Shown here piece after piece: positions 9,549 to 20,300 of a stretch of 64,000 nt of DNA (the stretch's first letter is position 1; every line of letters begins with the position of its first letter). The notes beneath the pieces were generated by a model. The model was not told the origin of the DNA. It saw nothing but the letters and a program-made list of their open reading frames with translations, and made no database searches. This DNA comes from Tenacibaculum sp. 1_MG-2023 (GTDB lineage: Bacteria > Bacteroidota > Bacteroidia > Flavobacteriales > Flavobacteriaceae): NCBI RefSeq assembly GCF_030547425.1, contig NZ_JAUORH010000004.1, positions 111,073 through 175,072 of the forward strand, written 5' to 3'. The position numbers and the translations under genes are program-made.

Positions 9549-10265
9549 TTATTTTCTTCTGCGAGGTTGACGTTTACCACCACCTTTGTTTCCACTACCT
9601 TTTTGCTTAGATAGTCCAACTAATGGAGATAATTCACGTTTTCCATAAACCTCACCTTTCATAATCCATACTTTCACACCGATTCTTCCGTATGTAGTAT
9701 GTGCTTCAACAAGTGCATAATCGATATCTGCTCTAAAGGTAGAAAGAGGAATTCTTCCTTCTTTGTAATGCTCAGAACGTGCCATTTCAGCTCCATTTAA
9801 ACGACCTGATAATTGCACTTTAATTCCTTCTGCATTCATTCTCATTGCAGCTGCGATTGCCATTTTAGTAGCTCGCTTGTAAGAAATTCTGTTTTCGATT
9901 TGACGAGCAACACTAGCTGCAACTAATTTTGCATCTAATTCTGGACGTTTAATTTCGAAAATATTAATTTGAACTTCTTTACCAGTAATTTTCTTAAGCT
10001 CTTCTTTTAACTTGTCTACCTCTTGACCTCCTTTACCAATAATGATACCTGGACGTGCAGTAGTGATAGTAACGGTTACAAGCTTTAAAGTACGCTCAAT
10101 AATAACTCTTGATACACTTGCTTTAGATAATCTAGCATATAAATACTTTCTTATCTTATCATCTTCAGCAATCTTATCTCCGTAGTCATTTCCACCATAC
10201 CAGTTAGATTCCCATCCTCTGATAATTCCTAAACGATTTCCTATTGGATTTGTCTTTTGTCCCAT
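9549..10265 (-). CDS. rpsC: 30S ribosomal protein S3
   Basis: mRNA entry-tunnel protein with helicase activity together with S4 and S5. The 238 residues contain the KH domain ([18 protein letters not shown]) and the S3 C-terminal domain ([20 protein letters not shown]), then a basic tail ([12 protein letters not shown]). It is 11 nt after rplV. Confidence 0.98.
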   Translation of the reverse strand: MGQKTNPIGNRLGIIRGWESNWYGGNDYGDKIAEDDKIRKYLYARLSKASVSRVIIERTLKLVTVTITTARPGIIIGKGGQEVDKLKEELKKITGKEVQINIFEIKRPELDAKLVAASVARQIENRISYKRATKMAIAAAMRMNAEGIKVQLSGRLNGAEMARSEHYKEGRIPLSTFRADIDYALVEAHTTYGRIGVKVWIMKGEVYGKRELSPLVGLSKQKGSGNKGGGKRQPRRRK

Positions 10266-10276
10266 TTCTACTTTGA

Positions 10277-10681
10277 TTAATTACTGTTATTTTTAGTTCC
10301 TAACTCTAAAGTTACGTGATTAGAACGCTTACGAATTCTATGTGCACGACCTTGTGGAGCTGGTCTTAACCTTTTTAACATACCTGCGCTATCAACACAA
10401 ATTGATTTTACGTATAACCCAGCATCTTCGATACTCGCATCTTCATTTTTAGCTTGCCAGTTAGCAATAGCTGATAATAATAACTTTTCTAAGTTACGTG
10501 ATGCTTCTTTTGAACTGAACTTTAAAATTTGTAAAGCTTTTTCAACTTCTACTCCTCTTACTAAATCTGCTACCAAGCGCATTTTCCTTGGTGATGTAGG
10601 ACAATTAGTTAATTTAGCAAAAGCTCTAGACTTTCTAGCTTCTTTTAACTGTGTTGCCATGTTATGTTTACGACTTCCCAT
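10277..10681 (-). CDS. rplV: 50S ribosomal protein L22
   Basis: Exit-tunnel protein whose beta-hairpin lines the constriction. The 134 residues contain [17 protein letters not shown] and, near the C-terminus, [20 protein letters not shown]. The start used is the first Met (10679-10681); a Met at residue 8 ([11 protein letters not shown]) is a possible alternative. It is 9 nt after rpsS. Confidence 0.97.
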   Translation of the reverse strand: MGSRKHNMATQLKEARKSRAFAKLTNCPTSPRKMRLVADLVRGVEVEKALQILKFSSKEASRNLEKLLLSAIANWQAKNEDASIEDAGLYVKSICVDSAGMLKRLRPAPQGRAHRIRKRSNHVTLELGTKNNSN

Positions 10682-10690
10682 AATTTCCTA

Positions 10691-10969
10691 CTATTTTTTA
10701 CCTTTATTTTTTGCACCAGCGTGTCCTCTAAACGAGCGTGTTGGTGAAAATTCGCCTAATTTATGACCTACCATGTTTTCAGTAACGTAAACTGGTACAA
10801 ACTGACGTCCGTTGTGAACTGCAATTGTTTGTCCTACGAAATCAGGGGTAATCATACTTGCTCTAGACCAAGTTTTGATAACTGACTTACTACCTGCTTC
10901 TACGTTAGCTAACACTTTCTTCTCTAACTTATAGTGAACGTAAGGTCCTTTTTTTAATGATCTTGCCAT
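10691..10969 (-). CDS. rpsS: 30S ribosomal protein S19
   Basis: Head protein that binds 16S rRNA with S13. The 92 residues begin [19 protein letters not shown] and contain the S19 signature [19 protein letters not shown]. It is 6 nt after rplB. Confidence 0.98.
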   Translation of the reverse strand: MARSLKKGPYVHYKLEKKVLANVEAGSKSVIKTWSRASMITPDFVGQTIAVHNGRQFVPVYVTENMVGHKLGEFSPTRSFRGHAGAKNKGKK

Positions 10970-10975
10970 GGTTTA

Positions 10976-11800
10976 TTATTTCTTTCTACGTTCTACGATA
11001 TACTTATTACTAGCTTTGGTCTTTGATCTAGTCTTATATCCTTTAGCAGGAATACCGTTTCTAGATCTTGGATGCCCTCCAGAAGAACGTCCTTCACCAC
11101 CTCCCATTGGGTGATCAACTGGGTTCATTCTTACTGCATTCGTTCTTGGTCTTCTTCCTAACCATCTACTTCTACCTGCTTTACCTGAAACTAATAACTG
11201 GTGATCTGAGTTAGACACTACTCCAATTGTAGCCATACAAGTTAATAAGATAAATCTTGTTTCTCCAGAAGGTAATTTAACTGTTGCATATTTACCTTCT
11301 TTCGCTAGTAATTGAGCAAAAGCTCCAGCAGAACGAGCCATAACAGCTCCTTGACCTGGATGTAACTCTATACAAGAAATTGTAGTACCTAAAGGAATTT
11401 CACTTAAGTACATAGCATTTCCAACTTCTGGAGCTGCATCTTTTCCTGAAATGATTGTTTGACCTACTTTTAATCCGTTTTGTGCAATTACATAACGTTT
11501 TTCACCATCAGCATAACTAACTAATGCAATAAATGCCGTACGGTTTGGATCGTACTCGATAGTTTTTACTGTTGCAGGAATACCTTGCTTATCTCTTTTA
11601 AAATCGATAATACGGTATTTTTGTTTATGACCTCCACCTATGTTACGTGTAGTCATTCTACCCTGATTGTTTCGACCTCCAGATCGTTTTTTCGGAGCTA
11701 ATAAAGATTTCTCCGGCTTATCAGTAGTAATGGTGTCGAACCCATTTACAACTCTAAAACGCTGACCTGGTGTTATTGGTTTTAATTTTCTAACTGACAT
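10976..11800 (-). CDS. rplB: 50S ribosomal protein L2
   Basis: Highly conserved 50S protein needed for subunit joining and peptidyl transfer. The 274 residues contain [20 protein letters not shown] and the C-terminal signature [19 protein letters not shown], including the conserved histidine close to the peptidyl-transferase centre. It is 11 nt after rplW. Confidence 0.98.
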   Translation of the reverse strand: MSVRKLKPITPGQRFRVVNGFDTITTDKPEKSLLAPKKRSGGRNNQGRMTTRNIGGGHKQKYRIIDFKRDKQGIPATVKTIEYDPNRTAFIALVSYADGEKRYVIAQNGLKVGQTIISGKDAAPEVGNAMYLSEIPLGTTISCIELHPGQGAVMARSAGAFAQLLAKEGKYATVKLPSGETRFILLTCMATIGVVSNSDHQLLVSGKAGRSRWLGRRPRTNAVRMNPVDHPMGGGEGRSSGGHPRSRNGIPAKGYKTRSKTKASNKYIVERRKK

Positions 11801-11811
11801 TCTGTCTTTTC

Positions 11812-12102
11812 TTAAAGATTGTTATAAAAATCAATAGTTTCTCCTTCAGCTAACTGAACGATTGCTTTCTTGTACCCACTTGTTATCCCTGTTACTAAAC
11901 CTTTTTTAGTGTATTTAGTTTTTCTTTGAATAGGATAGTTCATTGTTTTTACAGATTCAATCGCTACACCATAAGTAGCTTCAACAGCTCCTTTGATTTC
12001 TAATTTGTTAGCTTTCTTATTTACAACAAATGTATAACGGTTATTTAACTCGCTATCATTTGTAGCTTTTTCTGTAATAATAGGTTTAATTAAAATACTC
12101 AT
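11812..12102 (-). CDS. rplW: 50S ribosomal protein L23
   Basis: Tunnel-exit protein and main docking site for trigger factor and SRP. The 96 residues begin [18 protein letters not shown] and contain [19 protein letters not shown] and the basic loop [10 protein letters not shown]. It is 8 nt after rplD. Confidence 0.98.
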   Translation of the reverse strand: MSILIKPIITEKATNDSELNNRYTFVVNKKANKLEIKGAVEATYGVAIESVKTMNYPIQRKTKYTKKGLVTGITSGYKKAIVQLAEGETIDFYNNL

Positions 12103-12110
12103 CTTGTTCC

Positions 12111-12740
12111 CTATTTACTTAAATTAGACTCAATTCCTTCTAGAGAGCTTTCAGAAATAACTACTTTACTAGCATTTAAAACGCTATATGTGTTAATACC
12201 TGAAGCATCTACTACTTTAGAACCTTTTAAGTTACGAGATGATAAGTAAACATTTTTACTTTCTTCACCTAATACGAATAAAGACTTTTTAGTGTCTAAT
12301 TCTAAAGCTTTTAATACATTGATAAACTCTTTAGTTCTTGGAGCTTCAAAATTGAAGTCTTCTACAACTACTAAATTGTTTTCTTTTGCTTGAATACTTA
12401 AAGCTGATTTACGTGCTAAACGCTTTAAGTTTTTATTTAACTTAAAAGAATAGTTTCTTGGTCTTGGACCAAACATGCGTCCTCCACCTCTAAAAACACC
12501 AGACTTGATACTACCCGCACGAGCTGTACCAGTTCCCTTTTGTTTTTTAATCTTTCTTGTACTACCAGCAATCTCAGCTCTTTCTTTCGATTTATGAGTA
12601 CCTTGTCTTTGATTAGCCAAATACTGCTTTACATCTAAATAAATCGCGTGATCATTTGGCTCAATTCCGAATACCTCGCTAGAAAGTTCAACTTTTCTAC
12701 CAGTATCTTTTCCTGTAATATCTAATACTGCTACTTTCAT
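12111..12740 (-). CDS. rplD: 50S ribosomal protein L4
   Basis: 50S protein with an extended loop into the exit tunnel. The 209 residues contain the loop region [19 protein letters not shown] and [20 protein letters not shown]. Its ATG overlaps the rplC stop codon by one base, so the pair is translationally coupled. In E. coli L4 is the autorepressor of the S10 operon, acting on both transcription attenuation and translation; the hairpin-rich leader upstream of rplC makes a similar role possible here. Confidence 0.98.
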   Translation of the reverse strand: MKVAVLDITGKDTGRKVELSSEVFGIEPNDHAIYLDVKQYLANQRQGTHKSKERAEIAGSTRKIKKQKGTGTARAGSIKSGVFRGGGRMFGPRPRNYSFKLNKNLKRLARKSALSIQAKENNLVVVEDFNFEAPRTKEFINVLKALELDTKKSLFVLGEESKNVYLSSRNLKGSKVVDASGINTYSVLNASKVVISESSLEGIESNLSK

Positions 12741-13357
12741 TATTTCTCGATAGTTACATAAGAGTTTTTGTGACCAGGAATTGCTCCTTTTACAACGATA
12801 AGATTCTTATCTGCAACCACTTTTAAAACTCTTAAATTTTGAACTTTTACTTTGTCTCCACCCATACGACCTGCCATACGCATTCCTTTGAATACTCTTG
12901 CAGGGTAAGATGCTGCACCAATTGAACCTGGAGCTCTTAAACGGTTATGTTGACCGTGAGTTGCTTGTCCAACTCCGGCAAAACCATGACGTTTAACAAC
13001 ACCTTGAAAACCTTTACCTTTTGAAACTCCTGATACATCAACGAATTCCCCTTCAGCAAAGTGTTCAACAGTAATTGAGTCACCTAATTTGTACTCACCT
13101 TCGAATCCTTGAAATTCAATGACTTTTCTTTTAGCAGATGTACCAGCCTTTTTAAAGTGACCATCTAAAGCTTTATTAGAGCTTTTTGCTTTTTTGTCAT
13201 CGAAACCAAGTTGTAACGCGTTATAGCCGTCAACCTCTTCGGTTCTGACTTGGGTAACAACGCAAGGACCCGCTTCGATTACAGTACAAGGAATATTCTT
13301 CCCGTTCTCGTCGAATAAGCTGGTCATTCCTACTTTTCTCCCTATTAACCCAGACAT
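12740..13357 (-). CDS. rplC: 50S ribosomal protein L3
   Basis: Early-assembly 50S protein reaching toward the peptidyl-transferase centre. The 205 residues begin [19 protein letters not shown], with the signature [18 protein letters not shown] near the middle and [15 protein letters not shown] near the end. It is the first gene of its own transcription unit, separated from rpsJ by 291 nt that hold a terminator, a promoter and a hairpin-rich leader. Confidence 0.98.
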   Translation of the reverse strand: MSGLIGRKVGMTSLFDENGKNIPCTVIEAGPCVVTQVRTEEVDGYNALQLGFDDKKAKSSNKALDGHFKKAGTSAKRKVIEFQGFEGEYKLGDSITVEHFAEGEFVDVSGVSKGKGFQGVVKRHGFAGVGQATHGQHNRLRAPGSIGAASYPARVFKGMRMAGRMGGDKVKVQNLRVLKVVADKNLIVVKGAIPGHKNSYVTIEK

Positions 13358-13588
13358 ATTTGTTAATTTTCAGACGATTAGATATTTTTTTATCCAGCGC
13401 GTCTATTAATAAAATAAATATTTGAAACAAATGTTTCTTGTTTTACCTTTGAACTTCTCAAAAAAAAAGAGCGAAAACATCTTCACTCTCTGAATTTGTT
13501 TTTACCGTTTTTCCTTCGCGAAACCCTCAGGACATGTCATTTCTGAATACTTTTCAGAAATTTTCACACTCCGAAACTAAAATTTCGG
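13358..13588 (-). promoter_or_regulatory. Leader of the rplC unit with stacked hairpins
   Basis: About 230 nt of leader contain, in transcription order: a CCGAAA/TTTCGG hairpin flanked by CACAC/GTGTG, a perfect 9-bp hairpin ATTTCTGAA/TTCAGAAAT, an intrinsic-terminator-like hairpin (listed separately), and a GAAACA/TGTTTC hairpin. GCGAA upstream of the terminator could pair with TTCGC in its 3' arm as a short antiterminator. No convincing open reading frame is present. This resembles a ribosomal-protein attenuation leader. Confidence 0.5.
13460..13489 (-). terminator. Candidate attenuator inside the rplC leader
   Basis: On the minus strand AGAGTGAA (13482-13489) pairs with TTCGCTCT (13468-13475) through 8 pairs including one T-G pair, with a 6-nt loop, and is followed directly by at least eight T (13460-13467). 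It lies about 100 nt before the rplC start codon and after the predicted promoter, so it would stop transcription before the first gene unless it is prevented from folding. Confidence 0.6.
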
Positions 13589-13592
13589 TGTG

Positions 13593-13623
13593 CAAAAGTA
13601 AAAAAAACTTTCGGCTTAACAAA
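13593..13623 (-). promoter_or_regulatory. Promoter of the rplC-rpsN unit
   Basis: On the minus strand TTTG (13620-13623) lies 19 nt before TACTTTTG (13593-13600), an exact fit to the Bacteroidota consensus. The -33 box sits in the loop of the rpsJ terminator and the -7 box begins directly after its T-run, so terminator and promoter are nested. Confidence 0.7.
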
Positions 13624-13638
13624 ATTAAACCGAAAGTT
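13600..13638 (-). terminator. Terminator after rpsJ
   Basis: AACTTTCGG (13606-13614) and CCGAAAGTT (13630-13638) form a perfect 9-bp stem; on the minus strand it is followed by a run of T (13600-13607). It begins 10 nt beyond the rpsJ stop codon and ends the rpsL-rpsG-fusA-rpsJ unit. Confidence 0.75.
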
Positions 13639-13648
13639 ATTGATTTAC

Positions 13649-13954
13649 TTATACTTTGATCTCAACTTCAACTCCACTTGGTAACTCAAGTTTCATTAAT
13701 GCATCAATAGTTTTTGAAGAAGAACTATAAATGTCTAATAACCTCTTGTAGGCAGATAATTGAAATTGCTCTCTTGATTTTTTGTTTACGTGTGGTGAAC
13801 GTAATACGGTAAAAATCTTTTTATTTGTTGGTAAAGGAATTGGTCCGTTTACTACAGCACCAGTGCTCTTTACTGTCTTTACGATTTTTTCAGCAGACTT
13901 GTCTACTAAATTATAATCGTAAGATTTTAACTTTATTCTAATTTTTTGACTCAT
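13649..13954 (-). CDS. rpsJ: 30S ribosomal protein S10
   Basis: 30S head protein, also a NusB partner in antitermination in E. coli. The 101 residues contain [20 protein letters not shown] and [20 protein letters not shown], the S10 signature. It lies 5 nt after fusA, the normal Bacteroidota order without tuf, and is followed by a strong terminator, so it belongs to the str unit and not to the rplC unit. Confidence 0.98.
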   Translation of the reverse strand: MSQKIRIKLKSYDYNLVDKSAEKIVKTVKSTGAVVNGPIPLPTNKKIFTVLRSPHVNKKSREQFQLSAYKRLLDIYSSSSKTIDALMKLELPSGVEVEIKV

Positions 13955-13959
13955 CTTAA

Positions 13960-16077
13960 TTAACCTTTAGCGTTTGCGATTACTTCTTCTGAAATGTTAC
14001 TTGGAGTTTCTGCATAGTGAGAGAATTCCATTGTAGAAGTTGCTCTACCTGAAGATAATGTTCTTAAAGAAGTAACATATCCAAACATTTCTGATAAAGG
14101 AACGATTGCTTTTACTACTTTAGATCCAGCACGATCGCTCATATCGTTTACTTGTCCTCTTCTTCTGTTTAAGTCTCCAACGATATCTCCCATGTTCTCC
14201 TCTGGAGTTAACACTTCTAACTTCATCATTGGCTCCATAATTACAGCTCTTGCAGCTTTAGCTGCAGCTTTGTAACCTAACTTAGCAGCTAATTCGAATG
14301 ATAATTGATCAGAATCTACAGGGTGGAAAGATCCATCCTTTAAAGTAATCTTCATCGAATCCATTTCGTAACCAGCTAAAGGACCATTCTTCATTGCTTC
14401 TTTGAATCCTTTTTCTACTGACGGTACAAATTCCTTAGGAACGTTACCACCTTTAATAATAGACTCAAATTGTAACCCTGTTACACCTTCATCAGCAGGC
14501 TCCATAGTAAACACAATATCAGCAAACTTACCACGTCCACCAGATTGCTTTTTATAAACCTCTCTGTGATCTGCAGTAGCTGTTAAAGCTTCTTTGTACT
14601 CTACTTGTGGTTGTCCTTGGTTTACTTCAACCTTAAACTCACGTTTTAAACGGTCTACAATAATATCTAAGTGTAACTCACCCATTCCTGATATTACAGT
14701 TTGCCCTGAAGCTTCATCTGTTTTTACAGTAAATGTAGGATCTTCTTCTGCTAACTTAGCTAAAGACATTCCTAATTTATCAACGTCAGCTTTAGTTTTT
14801 GGCTCAACAGCAATACCAATTACTGGGTCTGGGAAATCCATAGATTCTAAAACGATTGGATTCTTCTCATCTGATAAAGTATCACCTGTTTTAATATCTT
14901 TAAATCCTACTCCAGCTCCAATATCTCCTGCTTCGATATAATCGATTGCGTTTTGCTTATTAGAGTGCATTTGATAGATACGAGAAATACGCTCTTTTTT
15001 ACCTGAACGGTTATTTAAGATATAAGAACCTGCGTCTAAACGACCAGAATACGCACGGAAGAATGCTAAACGCCCCACGAAAGGATCGGTAGCAATTTTA
15101 AACGCTAACGCTGCGAAAGGTGACTTTGCATCTGGCTTACGAATTTCTTCTTCACCTGTATCTGGGTTAGTACCTATAATATTATCTCTATCCATTGGAG
15201 AAGGCAAATAACGACATACAGCATCTAATAAAAACTGCACCCCTTTATTCTTAAATGAAGACCCACATACCATTGGAATGATAGACATATCCATTACAGC
15301 AGCTCTAAGTGCAGCGTGCACTTCTTCTTCTGTAATTGAATCTTCATCCTCCATATATTTCTCTAATAAGTTTTCGTCATAAGCAGCAACCTCTTCGATT
15401 AACTTACCACGTAACTCATGAGCTTCTTCTTTTAATTCTTCTGGAATATCTACAACATCGAAAGTTGACCCATAATTATCATCATGCCATACAATAGCAC
15501 GGTTTTTAACTAAATCAACAATTCCTTTAAAGTCTGCTTCATCACCAATATTTAACACGATTGGTACTGCATTAGACTTTAACATATCTTTTACTTGCTG
15601 ACAAACTGCTAAAAAATTTGCTCCTTGACGGTCCATTTTGTTAACAAAACCGATACGAGGCACTTTATAGTTATCCGCTAATCTCCAGTTAGTTTCAGAT
15701 TGTGGCTCAACTCCATCAACTGCAGAAAATAAGAATACTAATCCATCTAACACACGTAACGAACGGTTTACCTCTACAGTAAAATCAACGTGACCCGGAG
15801 TATCAATTATATTAAAGTGATAATCTTTAGTTTCAGGTAATGGCTTAGCATTTTCTAATGGAAACTGCCAAGTACAAGTAGTTGCTGCTGAAGTAATTGT
15901 AATACCTCTTTCAGCTTCTTGCTCCATCCAGTCCATTGTAGAAGCACCATCATGCACCTCACCAATTTTGTGAGAAACTCCTGTATAGAAAAGAATACGT
16001 TCAGTTGTTGTAGTTTTTCCTGCATCAATATGCGCAGCAATACCTATATTTCTTGTAAATTTTAAATCTCTACTCAT
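13960..16077 (-). CDS. fusA: Elongation factor G
   Basis: Translocation GTPase. The 705 residues have the G-domain motifs AHIDAGKT (residues 15-22), RGIT (57-60), DTPGH (92-96) and NKMD (146-149), followed by the four further EF-G domains, ending [21 protein letters not shown] near the C-terminus. The full length and the immediate context rpsG-fusA-rpsJ favour true EF-G over paralogues. Spacing is 5 nt on both sides. Confidence 0.98.
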   Translation of the reverse strand: MSRDLKFTRNIGIAAHIDAGKTTTTERILFYTGVSHKIGEVHDGASTMDWMEQEAERGITITSAATTCTWQFPLENAKPLPETKDYHFNIIDTPGHVDFTVEVNRSLRVLDGLVFLFSAVDGVEPQSETNWRLADNYKVPRIGFVNKMDRQGANFLAVCQQVKDMLKSNAVPIVLNIGDEADFKGIVDLVKNRAIVWHDDNYGSTFDVVDIPEELKEEAHELRGKLIEEVAAYDENLLEKYMEDEDSITEEEVHAALRAAVMDMSIIPMVCGSSFKNKGVQFLLDAVCRYLPSPMDRDNIIGTNPDTGEEEIRKPDAKSPFAALAFKIATDPFVGRLAFFRAYSGRLDAGSYILNNRSGKKERISRIYQMHSNKQNAIDYIEAGDIGAGVGFKDIKTGDTLSDEKNPIVLESMDFPDPVIGIAVEPKTKADVDKLGMSLAKLAEEDPTFTVKTDEASGQTVISGMGELHLDIIVDRLKREFKVEVNQGQPQVEYKEALTATADHREVYKKQSGGRGKFADIVFTMEPADEGVTGLQFESIIKGGNVPKEFVPSVEKGFKEAMKNGPLAGYEMDSMKITLKDGSFHPVDSDQLSFELAAKLGYKAAAKAARAVIMEPMMKLEVLTPEENMGDIVGDLNRRRGQVNDMSDRAGSKVVKAIVPLSEMFGYVTSLRTLSSGRATSTMEFSHYAETPSNISEEVIANAKG

Positions 16078-16082
16078 TTCTA

Positions 16083-16559
16083 TTAAAATCTAAAGTGTGA
16101 GAATGCTTTGTTAGCCTCAGCCATCTTGTGAGTATCTACTCTTTTCTTAACAGCAGCACCTTCTTCTTTAGCGGCAGCTAATACTTCTGCGGCTAAACGC
16201 TGTGCCATTGTTTTTTCATTACGCTTACGCGCATATGAAATCATCCATTTAATCGCCATAGAAACCTTACGGTCTGGACGAATTTGCATTGGAATTTGGA
16301 ATGTTGCTCCACCTACTCTACGAGAACGAACTTCTACGTGAGGCATCACATTCGACAAACCATCTTTCCAAATTTCTAAAGCCGACTTTTCTTCGTCAGT
16401 TTTCTTTTCGTTTACGATGTCCATTGCATCGTAAAACACTTTGAATGCTACAGATTTCTTACCGTCCCACATTAAGTTATTCACAAAACGTGTAACTAAT
16501 TGATCGTTGAATCTAGGATCCGGTAACAAAACTCTTTTTTTAGCTCTTCTTTTCCTCAT
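16083..16559 (-). CDS. rpsG: 30S ribosomal protein S7
   Basis: Primary 16S rRNA-binding protein that organises the 30S head and lines the E site. The 158 residues begin [19 protein letters not shown], with [19 protein letters not shown] and [14 protein letters not shown] as family signatures. It lies 32 nt after rpsL and 5 nt before fusA. In E. coli S7 is the autorepressor of the str operon. Confidence 0.98.
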   Translation of the reverse strand: MRKRRAKKRVLLPDPRFNDQLVTRFVNNLMWDGKKSVAFKVFYDAMDIVNEKKTDEEKSALEIWKDGLSNVMPHVEVRSRRVGGATFQIPMQIRPDRKVSMAIKWMISYARKRNEKTMAQRLAAEVLAAAKEEGAAVKKRVDTHKMAEANKAFSHFRF

Positions 16560-16591
16560 GTCTTTACATTAAAAAAGTTACTAATTAATTT

Positions 16592-16972
16592 TTACTTTTT
16601 GTCTTTAGGGCGTTTTGCACCGTACTTAGATCTACGTTGGGTTCTACCCTCAACTCCTGCAGTATCTAATGCTCCACGTACCACGTGATATTTAACACCT
16701 GGTAAATCTTTTACCCTTCCACCTCTAACTAATACTATCGAGTGCTCTTGCAAGTTATGCCCTTCACCTGGAATATACGCGTTGATTTCGTTACCGTTTG
16801 TTAATCTTACCCTTGCTACCTTACGCATTGCTGAGTTAGGTTTTTTAGGTGTAGTGGTATACACACGCGTACAAACTCCACGTCTTTGAGGACATGATTG
16901 TAATGCAGCCGATTTACTCTTCTTAGTTATTTTGGTTCTTCCTTTACGAACTAATTGTTGAATAGTTGGCAT
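16592..16972 (-). CDS. rpsL: 30S ribosomal protein S12
   Basis: Decoding-centre protein. The 126 residues begin [19 protein letters not shown] and carry [18 protein letters not shown] and [20 protein letters not shown]. The lysine in PKKPNSA, whose substitution gives streptomycin resistance in other bacteria, is intact. It is the first gene of the cluster, directly behind a consensus promoter. Confidence 0.98.
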   Translation of the reverse strand: MPTIQQLVRKGRTKITKKSKSAALQSCPQRRGVCTRVYTTTPKKPNSAMRKVARVRLTNGNEINAYIPGEGHNLQEHSIVLVRGGRVKDLPGVKYHVVRGALDTAGVEGRTQRRSKYGAKRPKDKK

Positions 16973-17029
16973 ACTAAATTATTACTTGTTTTTAATTTGT
17001 ACTTAAATTACTCTAATTTTAAGAGAGTG

Positions 17030-17060
17030 CAAATGTACGATAATTTTCTAATTATTCAAA
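17030..17060 (-). promoter_or_regulatory. Promoter of the rpsL-rpsG-fusA-rpsJ unit
   Basis: On the minus strand TTTG (17057-17060) lies exactly 19 nt before TACATTTG (17030-17037), followed by CACTC. This is a perfect match to the TTTG/TAnnTTTG consensus. The leader to the rpsL ATG would be about 50 nt. Confidence 0.8.
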
Positions 17061-17326
17061 TATCAAGAAGTTATTTTTAATAACACTAAAAAAACACTAA
17101 AATACCTCACCCACAACCCTAACCTCTCAATAACTATACATAAACCCCATAAAAATGTTAAAAAAATAAACATTTTTCAATACAAAAAGAATATTAACCT
17201 ACTTCAAACCTAAAACAAACGAAACAACTATAAATACAATAATGTTTTTAGAATTTTTTAACAAATACCTTGTTTTTTTAAGTTTTATTTATGATTTTTG
17301 GCTCAATTAATTCAAATAATTACATA
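17061..17326. other. AT-rich intergenic spacer between divergent rpsL and the first SusC gene
   Basis: No gene is visible. The left part belongs upstream of the rpsL promoter; the right end holds the conserved leader shared with the second SusC gene. The middle is AT-rich with scattered A- and T-runs and no clear hairpin or operator. Confidence 0.6.
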
Positions 17327-17329
17327 ATG
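17270..17329 (+). promoter_or_regulatory. Leader of the first SusC gene, shared with the second
   Basis: From TTGTTT at 17270 to the ATG at 17327 the sequence is nearly the same as 22057-22117: both have TTTATGATTTT in the middle and an identical stretch from AATTAATTC through to CATAATG. The TTG and the TATGATTTT stretch 17 nt later may be promoter elements. The conservation points to a recent duplication or shared control. Confidence 0.5.
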
Positions 17330-20300
17330 AAAACAAAGTTTAATGGAATTTTAACGCTACTCTTAGCGTTGATTGTGCAACTATCCTTTGCACAAGAAAA
17401 AACAATTTCGGGTATAGTTTCTGACGAAACAGGACCTCTGCCTGGTGTTAATGTATTAATAAAAGGAACTACCTCTGGGGTTGAAACTGATTTTGACGGG
17501 AAGTTCTCTATTCAAGCTAAAAGTGGAGATATTCTTGTTTTTAGCTTTGTAGGAATGAAATCAATTCAAAAAACCGTTGGAAACTCAAACTCCATGAACA
17601 TCACTATGACTAGTGACAATGTTCTTGATGAAGTAATTGTAACCGCTTTAGGTATCAGTAAACAAGAAAAAGCCATTGGTTACGCAATACAAAAAGTTGA
17701 TGGAGACAAACTTAATGAAGCCAAAGAAACTAACCTTGTCAATTCATTACAAGGTAGAGTTGCTGGGGTACAAATCCAAGGATCGGCTTCTTCATTAGGG
17801 GGATCTTCTAGAATTACCATACGTGGTTCAAATTCTTTTTTAGGTAATAACCAACCTTTATTCGTTATAGATGGTGTACCTATCAACAATGATAATTATG
17901 CTACTCAAGATCAACAATCTGGCTTTGGTGGAGGTAGTTATGATTATGGTAACTCGGCTTCAGATATTGATCCTTCAAACATAGAATCTATGTCTGTTTT
18001 AAAAGGTGCTGCAGCAACCGCCATTTATGGGTCAAGAGGTGCTAATGGTGTTATATTGATTACAACAAAAAGCGGTAAAGGACAAAAAGGTATAGGTGTA
18101 AGTTTTGACTCTAGTGTTAGTCTTGATAAAGTAAACAACTTAATCCCTATTCAAACAACTTATGGTGGTGGTTCTATTTACCCAACTGCTAGTGGTTTCA
18201 ATGAGTTCACACAAGATGGAGTTTCTTATTTAGCACCCAACTATGCTAAAGATGGTTCTTGGGGACCTAAATTCAACCCTAACCTTATGGTTAGACATTG
18301 GGACTCATGGGATCCTGGTTCTTCTAATTACAAAGAAACTAGACCATGGACAGCTCCAAAAAATTCATATGATTCATTTTTTGACATCGGTGTAACTTTC
18401 ACTAATTCAGTAGCTTTCTCTGGATCCAACGACAAATCTAATTTTAGAGTTGGGTACACCAACCTTAAACAAAAGGGAACTACACCTGGAGGTGAAATAG
18501 AAAGAAACACCCTAAATGTAAATACTTCTTATAAACTAACTGATAAGTTAAGAGCTAATATTGTTGCTAACTATGTTAATACAGCTGCAGAAAACAGAAA
18601 TGTAACTGGTTATTCTCAAGGTAATGCTATGCAAGGCTTCTATCAATGGTGGCAGTCTCAATTAGATGTTGAACGCCTAAGGGATCAACAAAACACAACT
18701 GAAGGAAGCCAGTACACTTGGAACCCTAAAGGTATTGTTACAGACTCAAACGGAAACCTAACTTCCTTTAATCCAACCGCTAATTATTTTGACAATCCTT
18801 TTTGGGTTAGAGAAAACTTCTTACAAGAAGATAGTAAAAACAGGTTATATGGTAATGCAAACCTTAGCTATGATATAACTGACGAGTTAACACTTACAAC
18901 TCAGTTTGGAACTGATTGGTTTCAGTTGAACTTAAGAGAAGGGATTCCTTTCAGGTCTGTAGACGGATCAAGATATGAAGAAACAAAAAGACATTTCCAG
19001 GAAACTAATATGGAGGTTCGGTTAACTTATGACACCAATTTTGGTGAAGAATTCACCTTTAATGGATCAATTGGAGCTAATAGAATGAGAAGCTCTCAAA
19101 AAAGAACAACGATAGAAACCTCTGGAGGTTTAATAGTTGATAAGTTCTTCAATATAGCTAACTCTGCCGGTAGTCCTATAGCAGAGACTTTCGAGACTAA
19201 TAGAGGTATAAACAGTATATTTGCAACTGCTTCATTAGGATGGAGAGACATGTTATTCTTAGATCTTGCAGCTAGAAACGACTGGTCATCTACCTTACCA
19301 GATAAAAATAACAGCTATTTTTATCCTTCTGCCTCTTTGAGCTTTGCTATTTCAGAACTAGAAGGAGTTAAAGAAAGTGGAGTTGTTAACTTTGCTAAGG
19401 TTAGAGCTAGTATAGCACAAGCTGGTAACGATAGTGATCCGTATCGCTTGACTGATGTGTACAACCCACTACCTCCTAACTTTGGAGACAATCCTCTTTA
19501 TGAAGTACCTAACGCACAACAAAACCCAGATTTAGTTAACGAATTAACTACTGAAATAGAATTTGGTTTTTTAGTTAAATTATTTAGTAATAGATTAAGC
19601 ATTGATGCTGCTTACTATGACAGAACCACCAAAGATCAAATATTTAACGTTCCTGTTTCAAACACTACAGGTTACTCTTCTAGACTTTTAAACGCTGGAG
19701 AAATGAAAAATTCAGGGTATGAATTTCAAATCACAGGAACCCCTATACTAACTGAGAATTTTAGATGGGATTTAGGAGTTAACCTTACAAAACAAGAAAA
19801 TGAAGTTGTTGAATTACTAAAGGATGACGAAGGTAACACTATCGTTGAAAGTATTGGTGTCGGTAGCTCTTGGGCTGCAGACTTAAGAGTTCAAGAAGGA
19901 CTACCATACATGGCTTTATTTGGTCAAGACTATGTTTATGATGATAACGGTAATAGAGTAGTTGGCAGTGATGGTGTTTATAAGTTTACTGATGAAAGAG
20001 TTTATTTAGGTTCTGCTCTTGCTGATTGGACTGGAGGCTTCAACACTTCTTTTAGCTACAAAGGCATAACTTTATCTGGATTATTTGACTTCCAGGTTGG
20101 AGGTATTATGCACTCAACATCTTTGCAATGGTCTAAATATTCTGGAGTACACCCGGAAACAGTTGCTTTTAACGGAGAGTCTGATATTCGTGAAAATGGT
20201 ATGATTTTACCGGGCGTAAAAGAAGACGGTTCTCCCAACGACATAAGGATCGATCCTTTACCTTACTATCAAAACAATTTTGCCGTAGCAGCTCCAAACA

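Noticed and set aside
13230..13430. 66-codon minus-strand open frame at the rplC start as a leader peptide
   Set aside because: It overlaps rplC in another frame, has no recognisable start context and no homology; the leader is better explained by RNA structure.
16973..17326. tRNA or small RNA gene in the rpsL-SusC gap
   Set aside because: No cloverleaf, no strong hairpin with T-run; only promoter and leader elements are visible.
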